This document shows, piece after piece, positions 25,417 through 34,374 of a stretch of DNA of 38,790 nucleotides. The translations under genes were made by a program, and so were the position numbers. The stretch is from Pseudorhodoplanes sp. (GTDB lineage: Bacteria; Pseudomonadota; Alphaproteobacteria; Rhizobiales; Xanthobacteraceae), in the NCBI GenBank assembly GCA_013388965.1, contig JACAEG010000020.1, positions 1-38,790 on the forward strand, in the 5' to 3' direction. Below the pieces are notes generated by a model, which saw nothing but the letters and a program-made list of their open reading frames with translations, did not search any database and had not been told where the DNA came from. Each line of letters starts with the position of its first letter. The stretch's first letter is position 1.

Positions 25417-27536
25417 GCCGCGGCGGGCGACTGCGCCTCGCGCGTCCGCGCACCGGGCGTTCCGACAAAGACCGTCACACCAGCAAATCCCGCTGCCCCG
25501 AGCAGCTCGCTCGCGGCCTGCGCGTCCGCTTGCGCGGGATCGGCGGTCACCAGCACGGCCTGGGGAGCCAGTTGCGCGAGCGGGGCCAGATCGGCGACAT
25601 CCGCAACGGCACCCGCATCGATCACGAGATAGTCATAGGTGCGCGCAAAGGCCTCGATCGTCATGACGAGCCGGGGCGATGCCAGGATGGCAGCCGGGTC
25701 GGCGCCGACATCGCCGCAGGCCACCACATGCACCCGCGAGAAGCGGTCGCGCGTCACGATCTGGCCGAATGAGGCCGTGCCGCGCACCACGTCCGCGATT
25801 CCGGGCGCGCCCGGATCGGTCGACATCACGAACAGATTGGGCGCATTGAGCGCGAGATCGACCAGCACCACCCGCCCCCGCTCCGCCAGCGCGCGCGCAA
25901 GCCCGATGGCGGTGTAGGTGGTCCCGACATTGCGTCCCGATCCGATCATCAGGATCCGGCGACCGTCCTCACCAAGCCCCGCTAAGGCGGCGGCAAGCTC
26001 CTCGACCGGAACGGCGGACGCCGAGACGGACACCGGCTCGGCATCCAGCGGCTCGGGCACCCCCTTCCTGCGGCGGCGGAAATTGAGCATCCAGCGCTTC
26101 GCGACGGCGCTTCGCCCCTCGCCTTCCGGCGAGCGGCCGGCATCCAGAAGCTCGCCGGTCACGATCAGCGAAATTGCGACAAAGGCCGTGCCCAAGGTCG
26201 CGATCAGGATGATCGGAATTTTCTTGGGAAAGGACGGCGTATTGGACGGCGAGGCGCGCGAGATCACCCGCACGTCGGTCGGGGCGGTATCGAGGGATTC
26301 GCGCGCGGTCGCCTCGCGGTACTTGGCGAGATAGGATTCGAGCAGGTCACGCTGGGCCTTCGCCTCGCGCTCAAGCGAGCGCAACTCGACATCCTGGCTG
26401 CTGAGGCCGCCGATCTGGCGCTTGATCTGATCGATGGCGGCGGTGGTGGTGTCGATCCGGGCGGCCGCAATCAATGCATCGTTCTCGATGCTGCGCACGA
26501 GCTTGATCAGTTCACCCCTGATCTGCACGTCGAGATTCGCCACCTGCGCGCGCAATTCGCGGATGCGGGGATGCTGCCCGAGCAAGGTGGAGGATTGCTC
26601 GGCCAGCTGGGCTCGCAGCGTCACCTGCTGCTCGACCAGGCGCCGCATGAGCTCGGAATTCGTGATATCGCCCGTTTCCACCGGCTTGCCGCTCGCGAGC
26701 ATGTCGCGGATCAGCTTCGCCTTGGCGTCCAGATCGGCCTTCTGAGCGCGCGCGGCGGCGAGCTGCCCCGTCAGGTCGGTAAGCTGCTGGGTCGCCAGAT
26801 TGACGTTGTTCGTTCCCACGAACAGGTTCGACTTGGCACGGAAATTCTCGACATTCTGCTCGGCCTCCGCGACTTTCGGGCGCAGCTTGTCGATCTCGGA
26901 GGCAAGCCAGCGGCTGGCGACGCGGTTCTGTTCCTGCTTGTTCTGGCGCTGGATGTTGAAATAGGCGTCGACGATCGCGTTCACGACGCGCGCCGACAAT
27001 TCCGGATCGGTCGATTCGAACTCGACCAGGATCACGCGCGACTTGTCGATCGGAAGGATGCTGAGACGCTTGTAGAAGGCGTCGAGAACCCGCTCCTCGG
27101 GCGTGAGCTGGAGCGCGTCCCGGCCGAACCCGAACAGCGACGTCAGGACCGAGAGCACCGACACGCCCCTGCGCGCCGGATCGAATTCCGGATTCTCGGC
27201 AAGGTTGAGCTGCTTGATGACCTGCAGCGCGACTTCGCGCGACTGCATGATCTGGCCCTGGCTCACCAGGGCCTCGAGATCGACCAGCGTGCGCGGATCG
27301 AGATTCGACGTGGTCTGCCGTTCGGCGTCCGGCCGCAGAAAGGCATTCTCGCGGCCCTCCACGAGCAGGCGGGCTTCCGACTTGTAGCGCGGGGTGACGA
27401 GATTGACGCCGACCAGCGACACCACAAAGGCGATCAGGGTCGGAACGATGACCCGGTATTTCTTGCGCCAGAGCGCATGGCCGAGTGCCTTCAGGTCCAG
27501 TTGACCGTCGCCGTTTTGCGCGACCGCTTCCGCCAT
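25413..27536 (-). CDS. Wzz/GNVR polysaccharide co-polymerase with degenerate BY-kinase-like domain
   Basis: The product is about 707 residues. The N-terminal Wzz domain begins LDLKALGHALWRKKYR with a first membrane helix (about 28-45). A long coiled coil follows (about 190-410), then the GNVR-like LRSLEREAKAQRDLLESYLAKYREA, a second helix (PIILIATLGTAFVAISLIV, about 440-465) and a cytosolic nucleotide-binding-like domain. That domain lacks the Walker A lysine (GRNVGTTYT where GEGKTT is usual) and the second Walker A' aspartate (VDLALNAP). It also has no C-terminal tyrosine cluster. It probably sets chain length or gates export but may not phosphorylate. ATG 27536 has GGTGGAG upstream; 27566 has none. 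Confidence 0.88.
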   Translation of the reverse strand: MAEAVAQNGDGQLDLKALGHALWRKKYRVIVPTLIAFVVSLVGVNLVTPRYKSEARLLVEGRENAFLRPDAERQTTSNLDPRTLVDLEALVSQGQIMQSREVALQVIKQLNLAENPEFDPARRGVSVLSVLTSLFGFGRDALQLTPEERVLDAFYKRLSILPIDKSRVILVEFESTDPELSARVVNAIVDAYFNIQRQNKQEQNRVASRWLASEIDKLRPKVAEAEQNVENFRAKSNLFVGTNNVNLATQQLTDLTGQLAAARAQKADLDAKAKLIRDMLASGKPVETGDITNSELMRRLVEQQVTLRAQLAEQSSTLLGQHPRIRELRAQVANLDVQIRGELIKLVRSIENDALIAAARIDTTTAAIDQIKRQIGGLSSQDVELRSLEREAKAQRDLLESYLAKYREATARESLDTAPTDVRVISRASPSNTPSFPKKIPIILIATLGTAFVAISLIVTGELLDAGRSPEGEGRSAVAKRWMLNFRRRRKGVPEPLDAEPVSVSASAVPVEELAAALAGLGEDGRRILMIGSGRNVGTTYTAIGLARALAERGRVVLVDLALNAPNLFVMSTDPGAPGIADVVRGTASFGQIVTRDRFSRVHVVACGDVGADPAAILASPRLVMTIEAFARTYDYLVIDAGAVADVADLAPLAQLAPQAVLVTADPAQADAQAASELLGAAGFAGVTVFVGTPGARTREAQSPAAA

Positions 27537-27707
27537 CACACCACTCCACCGGGACTCATTAGGCATTGACTTAAGAGGATTATGGTTTCCGGCTCGTTAA
27601 CTCGGCCTCCGCCACAGCCTTTGTTAAGGCGCGCGGGTTATGTCGAAAGCGCGCGGCGCTCGCGAAGTGGCGCGGATACCGGGGACGTCCCGCAGGCTTG
27701 CGGGCGC

Positions 27708-28856
27708 ATGAGACGAATGGCCAGCGCGGACCGGCCCCTGAAAATCCTGCATGTGTTCCGCGCTCCGATCGGCGGCCTGTTCCGCCATGTCCTCGACCTT
27801 GTGAAGGGACAAAGCGCGCGCGGGCACAGCGTTGGGATCATTGCCGACAGCCTCACCGGCGGGGACTTTGCGGACAAGGAATTCTCAGGCATCCGGGCCT
27901 CGCTTGCCCTCGGCCTGAATCGCATTCCGATGGCCCGGCAGGTCGGTCTTGGCGACATCACCGCGACGTTGCAGGTGCGGCGCCTGATCGGGCAGCTCGC
28001 GCCCAATGTCGTGCACGGCCACGGCGCCAAGGGGGCGGCCTACGCCCGTCTGGCGGCGCCGCGGCATGGCCCGGTGCGGGTCTATACCCCGCATGGCGGC
28101 AGTCTGCATTTTCCGGACAGCGCATTGTCCGGCCGCATCTACATCGCGATGGAGAAAGTCCTGCGGCCGCTCACCGACCTGTTCCTGTTCGAGAGCGCCT
28201 ACATTGCCAGGCTCTATGGCGAGCGCGTCGGAGCGACCGAGGGAATCGGGATCGCGCGGATCGTGCATAACGGCGTCAGCGAGCAGGAAGGGAGCAATGT
28301 CGAGACCGCGCCCGATGCGACCGACCTCGTCTATATCGGGGAGATGCGGGAACTGAAGGGCGTGCATCTGCTGCTCGACGCCATCGCGACCCTTCGCCAG
28401 TCGGGTTTGCCGCTGACCGCCACGCTGGTCGGCGACGGCCCGGACCGCGACGCGCTGAAAGCGCAATCGGCGCGGCTCGGGCTCGACGGGGCCGTCCGAT
28501 TCCTCATGCCCATGCCGGCGCGGAAGGCCTTCGCGCTCGGCAGGATTCTGGTGGTGCCGTCGCTCGGGGAGTCGCTGCCGTATATCGTGCTGGAGGCAGC
28601 CGCGGCGGCGCGACCTCTCGTCGCAACGAATGTCGGCGGCATCCCCGAGATATTCGGGCCTCAGGCCTATCTCCTCATCGCACCGAATGACATCCGCGCG
28701 CTGATGGGCGCGATCGCGAACGCCATTAACGATCCCGAAACCATGCAGGCCGCGGCGCGGACGCTGCAATCGCGGATCAAGTCCGACTTCTCGATCAGGC
28801 GGATGGTCGACAGCGGGCTTGCGGCCTATCGCGAGGCGATCAGGGCCAAGCATTAG
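27708..28856 (+). CDS. GT4-family glycosyltransferase
   Basis: The 382-residue protein has two Rossmann domains of the GT-B fold. The N-terminal KILHVFRAPIGGLFRHVLDLVKGQ is an acceptor-side glycine-rich loop, and VYTPHGGSLHF follows. The donor-side half has VYIGEMRELKGVHLLLDAIATL, ATLVGDGPDRDALK and the E-x7-E region around LGESLPYIVLEAAAAARPLVATNVGGIPEI. It transfers an activated hexose, retaining configuration, to the growing lipid-linked glycan; the sugar is unknown. ATG 27708 or 27717 are both possible, each with a weak ribosome site. It is divergent from the Wzz-like gene and precedes the initiating transferase gene. Confidence 0.88.
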   Translation: MRRMASADRPLKILHVFRAPIGGLFRHVLDLVKGQSARGHSVGIIADSLTGGDFADKEFSGIRASLALGLNRIPMARQVGLGDITATLQVRRLIGQLAPNVVHGHGAKGAAYARLAAPRHGPVRVYTPHGGSLHFPDSALSGRIYIAMEKVLRPLTDLFLFESAYIARLYGERVGATEGIGIARIVHNGVSEQEGSNVETAPDATDLVYIGEMRELKGVHLLLDAIATLRQSGLPLTATLVGDGPDRDALKAQSARLGLDGAVRFLMPMPARKAFALGRILVVPSLGESLPYIVLEAAAAARPLVATNVGGIPEIFGPQAYLLIAPNDIRALMGAIANAINDPETMQAAARTLQSRIKSDFSIRRMVDSGLAAYREAIRAKH

Positions 28857-28931
28857 AACAAGCGTTAGGTAAGGTATTCCCATAAGCATTTATTGAAACT
28901 TTTCGGATAACACACCCGTACAGGGAAATAA

Positions 28932-28965
28932 GGACTTCACCGGCGCAGGCCGGAAATGAAAGTCC
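28932..28965 (+). promoter_or_regulatory. Leader hairpin abutting the ribosome site of the initiating transferase
   Basis: GGACTT (28932-28937) pairs with AAGTCC (28960-28965), and CCGGC with GCCGG inside it around GCAG, giving an extended stem. It ends immediately before GAGGG (28966-28970), the likely Shine-Dalgarno, and buries the earlier in-frame ATG 28956. It could tune translation or end the upstream GT4 transcript. There is no T tract. Confidence 0.45.
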
Positions 28966-28979
28966 GAGGGTGTGCGTCA

Positions 28980-30530
28980 ATGATCGAGTCGGGTGCTCGG
29001 ACGAGTCTGAGCGCGTCCGCCATGTCGGCAGCCGCGTATCCGCCAGCGTTGCGTCCCAGGGGAAACTCGCCGCACGAGCTTTCACCCGCGGCGATGGCCG
29101 TTGCCTCCGAGCATCTCGTTCCCGCCTATTCTCCGATCGTTCTGTCCGGCACGGTGCGCGCGATCGAGTTCGCGCTGATCGCGATCGTCGGGATGCTCGT
29201 CTATTTCGGCTATGTGTGGCCGGGCGGCGGCCCAATGTGGACCTATGCGGCGGCTATTACCGCGATCGCCACGCTCGCCGTGCTCGCGTTCCAGTTCGCC
29301 GACATTTACGAAGTCAACGCATTCCGACGTCCGGTCAACCAGATGGCGCGGCTCGTCGCGGCCTGGTCGATCGTGTTCCTGATCGTGACATCGGCAACGT
29401 TCTTTGCCCGCATCGGCGAAGTCTATTCGCGCGTCTGGCTGACGGGCTTCTATGGCTTCGGCCTGCTGACGCTGTTCGGGGCCCGCCTCATTCTCTATCG
29501 GTTCGTGCGCATGTGGATGCGCGAGGGGCGCCTCACCCGCCGCGCCGTCATCGTCGGCGGCGGCGAGGCCGGCGAACGGCTGATCGAGGCGCTGCGCGAC
29601 CAGCCCGACAGCGACGTGCGCATCATCGGCGTCTTCGACGACCGAAGCGACGACCGCTCTCCCAGAACATGCGGCGGACTGCAAAAGCTCGGTTCGGTCG
29701 ACGACCTGCTCGAATTCGCGCGCCGCACGCGGCTCGATCTGGTGCTATTCTCGCTGCCGATCTCGGCGGAATCGCGCATTCTGCAGATGCTGAAGAAGCT
29801 CTGGGTGCTGCCGGTCGATATCCGGCTCTACGCCCATATCAACAAGCTGCGGTTCCGCCCGCGCGCCTATTCCTATATCGGCTCGGTGCCAATGATCGAT
29901 GTGGCGGACCGTCCGATCACGGACTGGGACTATGTAATGAAATGGCTGTTCGACAAGATCGTCGGCGGCCTCGCCCTGCTGCTGCTCTCGCCGCTGATGC
30001 TGATCATCGCGATCGCCATCAAGCTCGACAGCCGCGGACCCGTGCTGTTCAGGCAGAAGCGCTACGGCTTCAACAACGATCTGATCGAGATCTACAAGTT
30101 CCGCTCGATGTTTGTCGATCAGGCCGACGCGACGGCCTCGCGGCTCGTCACCAAGGACGACCCGCGCGTGACCCGCGTCGGCCGCTTCATCCGCAAGGCG
30201 AGCCTCGACGAATTGCCGCAATTGTTCAACGTGGTATTCAAGGGCAATCTGTCGCTGGTCGGCCCCCGTCCGCACGCGATCCATGCCAAGGCCGAAGCGC
30301 GCCTCTACGACGAGGCCGTGGACGGCTATTTCGCGCGCCACCGAGTCAAGCCCGGCGTCACCGGCTGGGCGCAGATCAACGGCTGGCGCGGCGAGACCGA
30401 CACCCAGGAAAAGATCCAGAAGCGCGTCGAATACGACCTCTATTACATCGAGAACTGGTCGCTGCTGTTCGACCTCTACATCGTGTTCATGACGCCGTTC
30501 GCGCTGCTCAAGACCGAGAATGCCTATTGA
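28980..30530 (+). CDS. Undecaprenyl-phosphate sugar-1-phosphate transferase (WcaJ/ExoY-type initiating enzyme)
   Basis: The 516-residue protein starts glycan assembly by moving a sugar-1-phosphate from a UDP-sugar onto undecaprenyl phosphate. Four N-terminal membrane helices (about residues 50-160) precede a Rossmann-like middle domain ([19 protein letters not shown]). A fifth hydrophobic hairpin ([21 protein letters not shown]) leads to the catalytic bacterial sugar transferase domain: [48 protein letters not shown] and [19 protein letters not shown] 28980 has GAGGG 9 bases upstream; ATG 28956 lies inside the hairpin. It overlaps the following Wzy-like gene by 4 bases, an operon pair. Confidence 0.93.
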   Translation: MIESGARTSLSASAMSAAAYPPALRPRGNSPHELSPAAMAVASEHLVPAYSPIVLSGTVRAIEFALIAIVGMLVYFGYVWPGGGPMWTYAAAITAIATLAVLAFQFADIYEVNAFRRPVNQMARLVAAWSIVFLIVTSATFFARIGEVYSRVWLTGFYGFGLLTLFGARLILYRFVRMWMREGRLTRRAVIVGGGEAGERLIEALRDQPDSDVRIIGVFDDRSDDRSPRTCGGLQKLGSVDDLLEFARRTRLDLVLFSLPISAESRILQMLKKLWVLPVDIRLYAHINKLRFRPRAYSYIGSVPMIDVADRPITDWDYVMKWLFDKIVGGLALLLLSPLMLIIAIAIKLDSRGPVLFRQKRYGFNNDLIEIYKFRSMFVDQADATASRLVTKDDPRVTRVGRFIRKASLDELPQLFNVVFKGNLSLVGPRPHAIHAKAEARLYDEAVDGYFARHRVKPGVTGWAQINGWRGETDTQEKIQKRVEYDLYYIENWSLLFDLYIVFMTPFALLKTENAY

Positions 30531-31798
30531 TCACGCTCGATGACGTCCGCCCTCTTCCGGCGGCCCCCGTCACGTCCGGCTATCCGACGAGGCTCGGGAC
30601 GCAGCTTCTCGAGGGCCTTCTCTACGTCTGCATCCTGATCAGCTTCCTCACCATCATTCAGCCTGCGCCCTACGAGTTCCTCGCGCTGCTGCTCGGCTTT
30701 GCATGCCTCGTCGCCGGCGTTCCCGTCGATCGCAAGATCATGCCCCTCGTCGGCATGCTGTTCTTCCTCGAGCTCGGCGGCCTGTTCTCGCTTATCCCGG
30801 TCATGGACTACCGGGACGGCATCAACTTCATGGTGATATCGATCTATCTCGCGCTCAGCTCGGTGATCTTCGCCGTCATCTATACCGACGATGTCGTACG
30901 GCGCTTTCGCATTCTGCGCGCCGGCTATATCCCTGCCGGCGTGATCGCCTCGCTGCTCGGGATCGCGGGCTATTTCAAGGCCTTCCCCGCCGCCTCCGCC
31001 TTCATCATGAACGACCGCGCCGTCTCGACCTTCAAGGACCCGAACATCTTCGGCCCGTTCCTGATCATGCCGCTCCTGTTCTGCATCGAGCGCGTGTTCG
31101 CGGGCCAGTTCAAGATCCGCTATCTCGTCTCCGGCTTCATCATCCTGTTCGGGCTGCTGCTGGCCTTCTCGCGCGCGGCCTGGGGCCATTTCGCGATCTC
31201 GACCGCGATCATGGTGCTGCTGCTGTTCATCACCCGCCAGAACAGCCGCGGGCGTCGGCGCATCGTTCTCTACAGCGTGATGGCCTTTGCCGCGATCGCG
31301 GTCCTGGTCGCGGTGCTCGTCTCGATCGAGGGCGTGCGCGAGATGTTCCTGCAGCGCGCGACGCTTTTTCAGCCCTACGACACCGGCACCGAGGGCAGCC
31401 GCTTCAACATCCAGCAGCGCAGCATCGAGGAAGCGCTCGCTCATCCGAACGGCATGGGTCCGTGGGTCTTTGCCGTGCAATATGGTCTCGTGTCCCACAA
31501 TTCCTATCTCGGGACCTTCCTCAACCACGGCTGGCTCGGCGGCTTCGCCTATATCGCGCTGGTGCTGACGACGCTCGCCATCGGCTGGCGCGCCTGCCTC
31601 GTGCACACGCCCTGGCAGGATTATCTGATCGTCACCTATGCGACCTATTTCGGCCTGTGCCTGGAGAGCGCGATCGTCGACACCGATCACTGGCGCCACT
31701 ATTATCTTCTGGTCGGCGTGATCTGGGGCGCATTCGCCGCCACCGTGAACTACACGCGCAAGCAGGCGCGCGGGAGCGCCCGTCTCGCGCGGCGCTGA
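30527..31798 (+). CDS. O-antigen ligase/polymerase family membrane protein (Wzy-like)
   Basis: The 423-residue protein has about ten hydrophobic helices and a large periplasmic loop (about 270-330: EGVREMFLQRATLFQPYDTGTEGSRFNIQQRSIEEALAHPNG). The loop is followed by VSHNSYLGTFLNHGWLGG, the usual O-antigen polymerase/ligase signature with a conserved histidine. It should polymerise lipid-linked repeat units on the periplasmic face. No ATG or GTG fits the N-terminus; TTG 30527 overlaps the transferase stop (TTGA), implying coupled translation. The long open frame upstream, antiphase inside the transferase gene, is not coding. Confidence 0.87.
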   Translation: MITLDDVRPLPAAPVTSGYPTRLGTQLLEGLLYVCILISFLTIIQPAPYEFLALLLGFACLVAGVPVDRKIMPLVGMLFFLELGGLFSLIPVMDYRDGINFMVISIYLALSSVIFAVIYTDDVVRRFRILRAGYIPAGVIASLLGIAGYFKAFPAASAFIMNDRAVSTFKDPNIFGPFLIMPLLFCIERVFAGQFKIRYLVSGFIILFGLLLAFSRAAWGHFAISTAIMVLLLFITRQNSRGRRRIVLYSVMAFAAIAVLVAVLVSIEGVREMFLQRATLFQPYDTGTEGSRFNIQQRSIEEALAHPNGMGPWVFAVQYGLVSHNSYLGTFLNHGWLGGFAYIALVLTTLAIGWRACLVHTPWQDYLIVTYATYFGLCLESAIVDTDHWRHYYLLVGVIWGAFAATVNYTRKQARGSARLARR

Positions 31799-31810
31799 GC
31801 GGCGTCGGCG

Positions 31811-32677
31811 TCAGGCGGCGCCGTGCGAACGCGCCATCTTCATCGCGCGGACACGATGCACGAGCGCGCTGAACCAGCTGTCGGGCAGCACATTCGCCAT
31901 GGTCAGCAGGTTGAGCGCGCGCCACAGCGTCAGGTCGCCCGGATCGTGACGGCCCTGCCACCACAGCCGCAGGACCGACGGCAGCCGGTAGAGGTCGCGA
32001 TGCTTGATGCGCATGCGTCGCCACAGCTCGGCATGCATTTTCGATGACATCCGAAGGAGCAGGCCCTCGTTGCTCACGCGATAGGTGAAAAGCGGTTTGG
32101 GGATCACGAGGCAGCGATAGCCGGCCTCGCCCATGGCGATGGTGAATTCCCAGTCCTCGTAACCCTCGCGCATGGATTCGTCGTAGCCCCCGGCCTTGCG
32201 CCAGGCCTCCTTGCGGAACATCAGGCAGGAGGGCACGCGGTTGATGAAGAGCTGGTCGAACAGCTTGAAATAGCGCGGCTCCACGCCCTCGCGCAGTCCG
32301 GCCATCCGCTCATGCGTGAACAGGAATCCGACATCGGCGGGCGCCGCGCGCATCGCCGCAACCGTTTCCTCGAGATAGGTCGGATCGAGCTGGTCGTCGC
32401 AATCCAGCGCCAGGACGAGATCGGCGCGCGCCGCCCTGATGCCGGTATTGCGCGCGGCGCCGGGGCCGGCATTGGCCTGATGGATGACGCGGAAAGCGGA
32501 GCCGAGGCTGTCGAGCTTCTGCGGCGTGCCGTCACGCGAACCGTCATCGACGATAATGGTCTCGAAATCGCGGAAGGTCTGCGCGGCGAGCGTCGCCACG
32601 AGCTGGTCGATGAAGCGCTCGCCGTTATAGCAGGGCACGACAATGCTGACGGCCGGGTCGCGATCGCTGGCGGGCAT
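31811..32677 (-). CDS. GT2-family glycosyltransferase
   Basis: The 288-residue protein has the GT-A fold of family 2: VSIVVPCYNGERFIDQLVATL (about 9-29), IIVDDGSRDGT, AGPGAARNTGIRAARADLVLALDCDDQLDP with the DxD-like metal site, and EGYEDWEFTIAMGEAG with the probable catalytic base. No membrane segment is visible, so it is a cytosolic or peripheral enzyme adding one sugar. ATG 32677 has AGGA upstream at a 7-base gap or slightly more. It is transcribed against the neighbouring locus genes, convergent with the polymerase gene 13 bases away. Confidence 0.92.
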   Translation of the reverse strand: MPASDRDPAVSIVVPCYNGERFIDQLVATLAAQTFRDFETIIVDDGSRDGTPQKLDSLGSAFRVIHQANAGPGAARNTGIRAARADLVLALDCDDQLDPTYLEETVAAMRAAPADVGFLFTHERMAGLREGVEPRYFKLFDQLFINRVPSCLMFRKEAWRKAGGYDESMREGYEDWEFTIAMGEAGYRCLVIPKPLFTYRVSNEGLLLRMSSKMHAELWRRMRIKHRDLYRLPSVLRLWWQGRHDPGDLTLWRALNLLTMANVLPDSWFSALVHRVRAMKMARSHGAA

Positions 32678-32992
32678 GAAGGGGTCCTGATCCGCGCCAG
32701 TGCTAGCCGAAAGCGGTAAATGTTCGGTGTGAAGCGCGCACCGGCTCGAGCCATTGCCGGCCTGGAGGGAATCGAGGCCCGAGCTCCAGCGCCTTGTTTC
32801 GAGGCATTTTCTTCGCGCGAACTGGCGCCCGCTTGGCCCGACAACGCCCTAAGCGATTTCTTCACATCTCCTGCCCTAGCCTTTTTGTCGCAGCCTCAAC
32901 CGGATGCCCCGATCGATCGCGCCGGCCAGGCGGCCCGGCCGCCGTGCCCCGCCCACGAAATCCGGTACCCGGAGCAACAGACAGGCATCACG
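32678..32992. other. 315-base divergent intergenic region
   Basis: The region separates the GT2 gene (leftward) from the flippase gene (rightward). The frame of the flippase stays open to 32720, but the extra 91 residues are proline/alanine-rich, without membrane character or a ribosome site, so I regard them as non-coding. The region must hold both promoters; I could not pick a convincing -35/-10 pair. Confidence 0.5.
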
Positions 32993-34288
32993 ATGGGCGA
33001 GCGGTTCCTCTCCATTCCCTATCTGCTCCTGCGCTCCTCCACAGCCGGGGGCGCGCTCGTCTCGGGGCTGATCCAGACCTTCGTATTCGCGCGGGTGCTC
33101 AGCCCGGACCGCTTCTCGCTGTTCATTCTGGTCGGCACGCTGGGCGTGTCGCTGTGGCTCGTCGATCTCGGTCTCACCCGCATCCTGTTCGTGCGCCAGC
33201 GCGACGCCTTTCTCGCGGGACGATCCGATCGCGACGTCGCCGGCCAGTCCTTCGCGGTGATAGCCCTCTATGCGAGCGCAGCCGCGCTCGGCACGGGCAT
33301 CTGCTTCGCCGTCACCGCGCTGGGCTCATCGACCGTCCAGCATGCCGCCGAGTTCGCGCTGTTCTTTGCGTTCGTGTCGCTGAATCTGGTCTGGTTCGTG
33401 GTGCGCTTCGTCAGCGTCGCCGTCGACGAGTTCATCTTCTTCGAGATGCACGAGGCGACGCGGCGCATCGGACATATCGCGATCATGCTCGCGATGCTCG
33501 CCGGCCTGCCCTTCATGGCTTTTGTCATTCTCGCGAACCTGCTCTGGGCGGCGATTTTCGCCTCCGCCCTGCGGCGCCTGATGCGGATCGGCGCGCTGGC
33601 CTGGCCGGCCGAGGGCATCGTCAGAAAGTTCGTGGAGTTCTTCCGCGCCAACAAGCCGGAGGCGTTGCGCATCGGCGCCTTCTCCGCCACCGACTTCTAC
33701 ATCGGCAACTTTCCCTATCTGATCGTGCCGCTGGCGTTCGGTCTCGGCGCCCCGACCATCATTCTCGACACCACGTTCAAGATCTTTCGCGGCACGATGA
33801 TCATGTACGCCGCCGGCACGGATGTGGCCGTCCCGCGCCAGACCCGCGCCGTCGCCGAGAAGGACCGGCGCTCGCTCATCCGCGCGACGCTGATGGCTGC
33901 GGCGCTCTGCAGCCTGCCCGCGGCAGCCCTGTGCGCGCTGCTGCTGTTTGCGGGCGAATGGCTGTTCGCGCTGCTGCTCGGTCCCGCGGCCGTCATGCCG
34001 CCGGCTACCATTCCGATCCTGATCCTGCTGCTCATCTGCAACCTGGCGCAGACGGTGTCCAATTCGCTGCTGCTGCATACCGGGCATTTCAAGCAGCTTG
34101 CGACCATCGCGGCGGGCCTCGCGGCAGCCCTGACGCTGATGACGCTCGCCGCACTCGCGCTCGGCGCCGACATCGTGGGATTCCTGTGGGGCTACGCCCT
34201 CACCTTCGCGCTGAGCGTGGCGTTCTCGGTCGCCGCCATGCTGCGCGGACCGATCCGCGCCGCGTCAAAAGATGCCCCGTTAACCTGA
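32993..34288 (+). CDS. Polysaccharide flippase-like membrane protein (Wzx/MATE-type)
   Basis: The 431-residue protein is almost entirely hydrophobic helices (about 12). It begins MGERFLSIPYLLLRSSTAGG and continues LIQTFVFARVLSPDRFSLFILVGTLGVSLWLVDLGL, the Wzx-type first-helix pattern (arginine, VLSPxxFG-like). It should flip the undecaprenyl-linked repeat unit across the inner membrane. The middle loop EFFRANKPEALRIGAFSATDFYIGNFPYLIVPLAFG is the usual second-half start. ATG 32993 has AGG 7 bases upstream. The methyltransferase gene follows after 86 bases on the same strand. Confidence 0.82.
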   Translation: MGERFLSIPYLLLRSSTAGGALVSGLIQTFVFARVLSPDRFSLFILVGTLGVSLWLVDLGLTRILFVRQRDAFLAGRSDRDVAGQSFAVIALYASAAALGTGICFAVTALGSSTVQHAAEFALFFAFVSLNLVWFVVRFVSVAVDEFIFFEMHEATRRIGHIAIMLAMLAGLPFMAFVILANLLWAAIFASALRRLMRIGALAWPAEGIVRKFVEFFRANKPEALRIGAFSATDFYIGNFPYLIVPLAFGLGAPTIILDTTFKIFRGTMIMYAAGTDVAVPRQTRAVAEKDRRSLIRATLMAAALCSLPAAALCALLLFAGEWLFALLLGPAAVMPPATIPILILLLICNLAQTVSNSLLLHTGHFKQLATIAAGLAAALTLMTLAALALGADIVGFLWGYALTFALSVAFSVAAMLRGPIRAASKDAPLT

Positions 34289-34374
34289 TTTGCGGGGGCG
34301 CCGCAGGCTTTCCTTATCCATTTTGAGTCAGGTTGCGGCAGTTCTTCTGAGACACGACAACCACGAGGCCGTCC

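Noticed and set aside
28970-30526. Open frame running through the initiating transferase gene into the polymerase frame
   Set aside because: It is arginine-rich out-of-frame translation; real membrane-protein sequence begins only after 30527.
32720-32992. N-terminal extension of the flippase
   Set aside because: The 91 residues are Pro/Ala-rich with no membrane or signal character, while a typical Wzx first helix starts right after ATG 32993.
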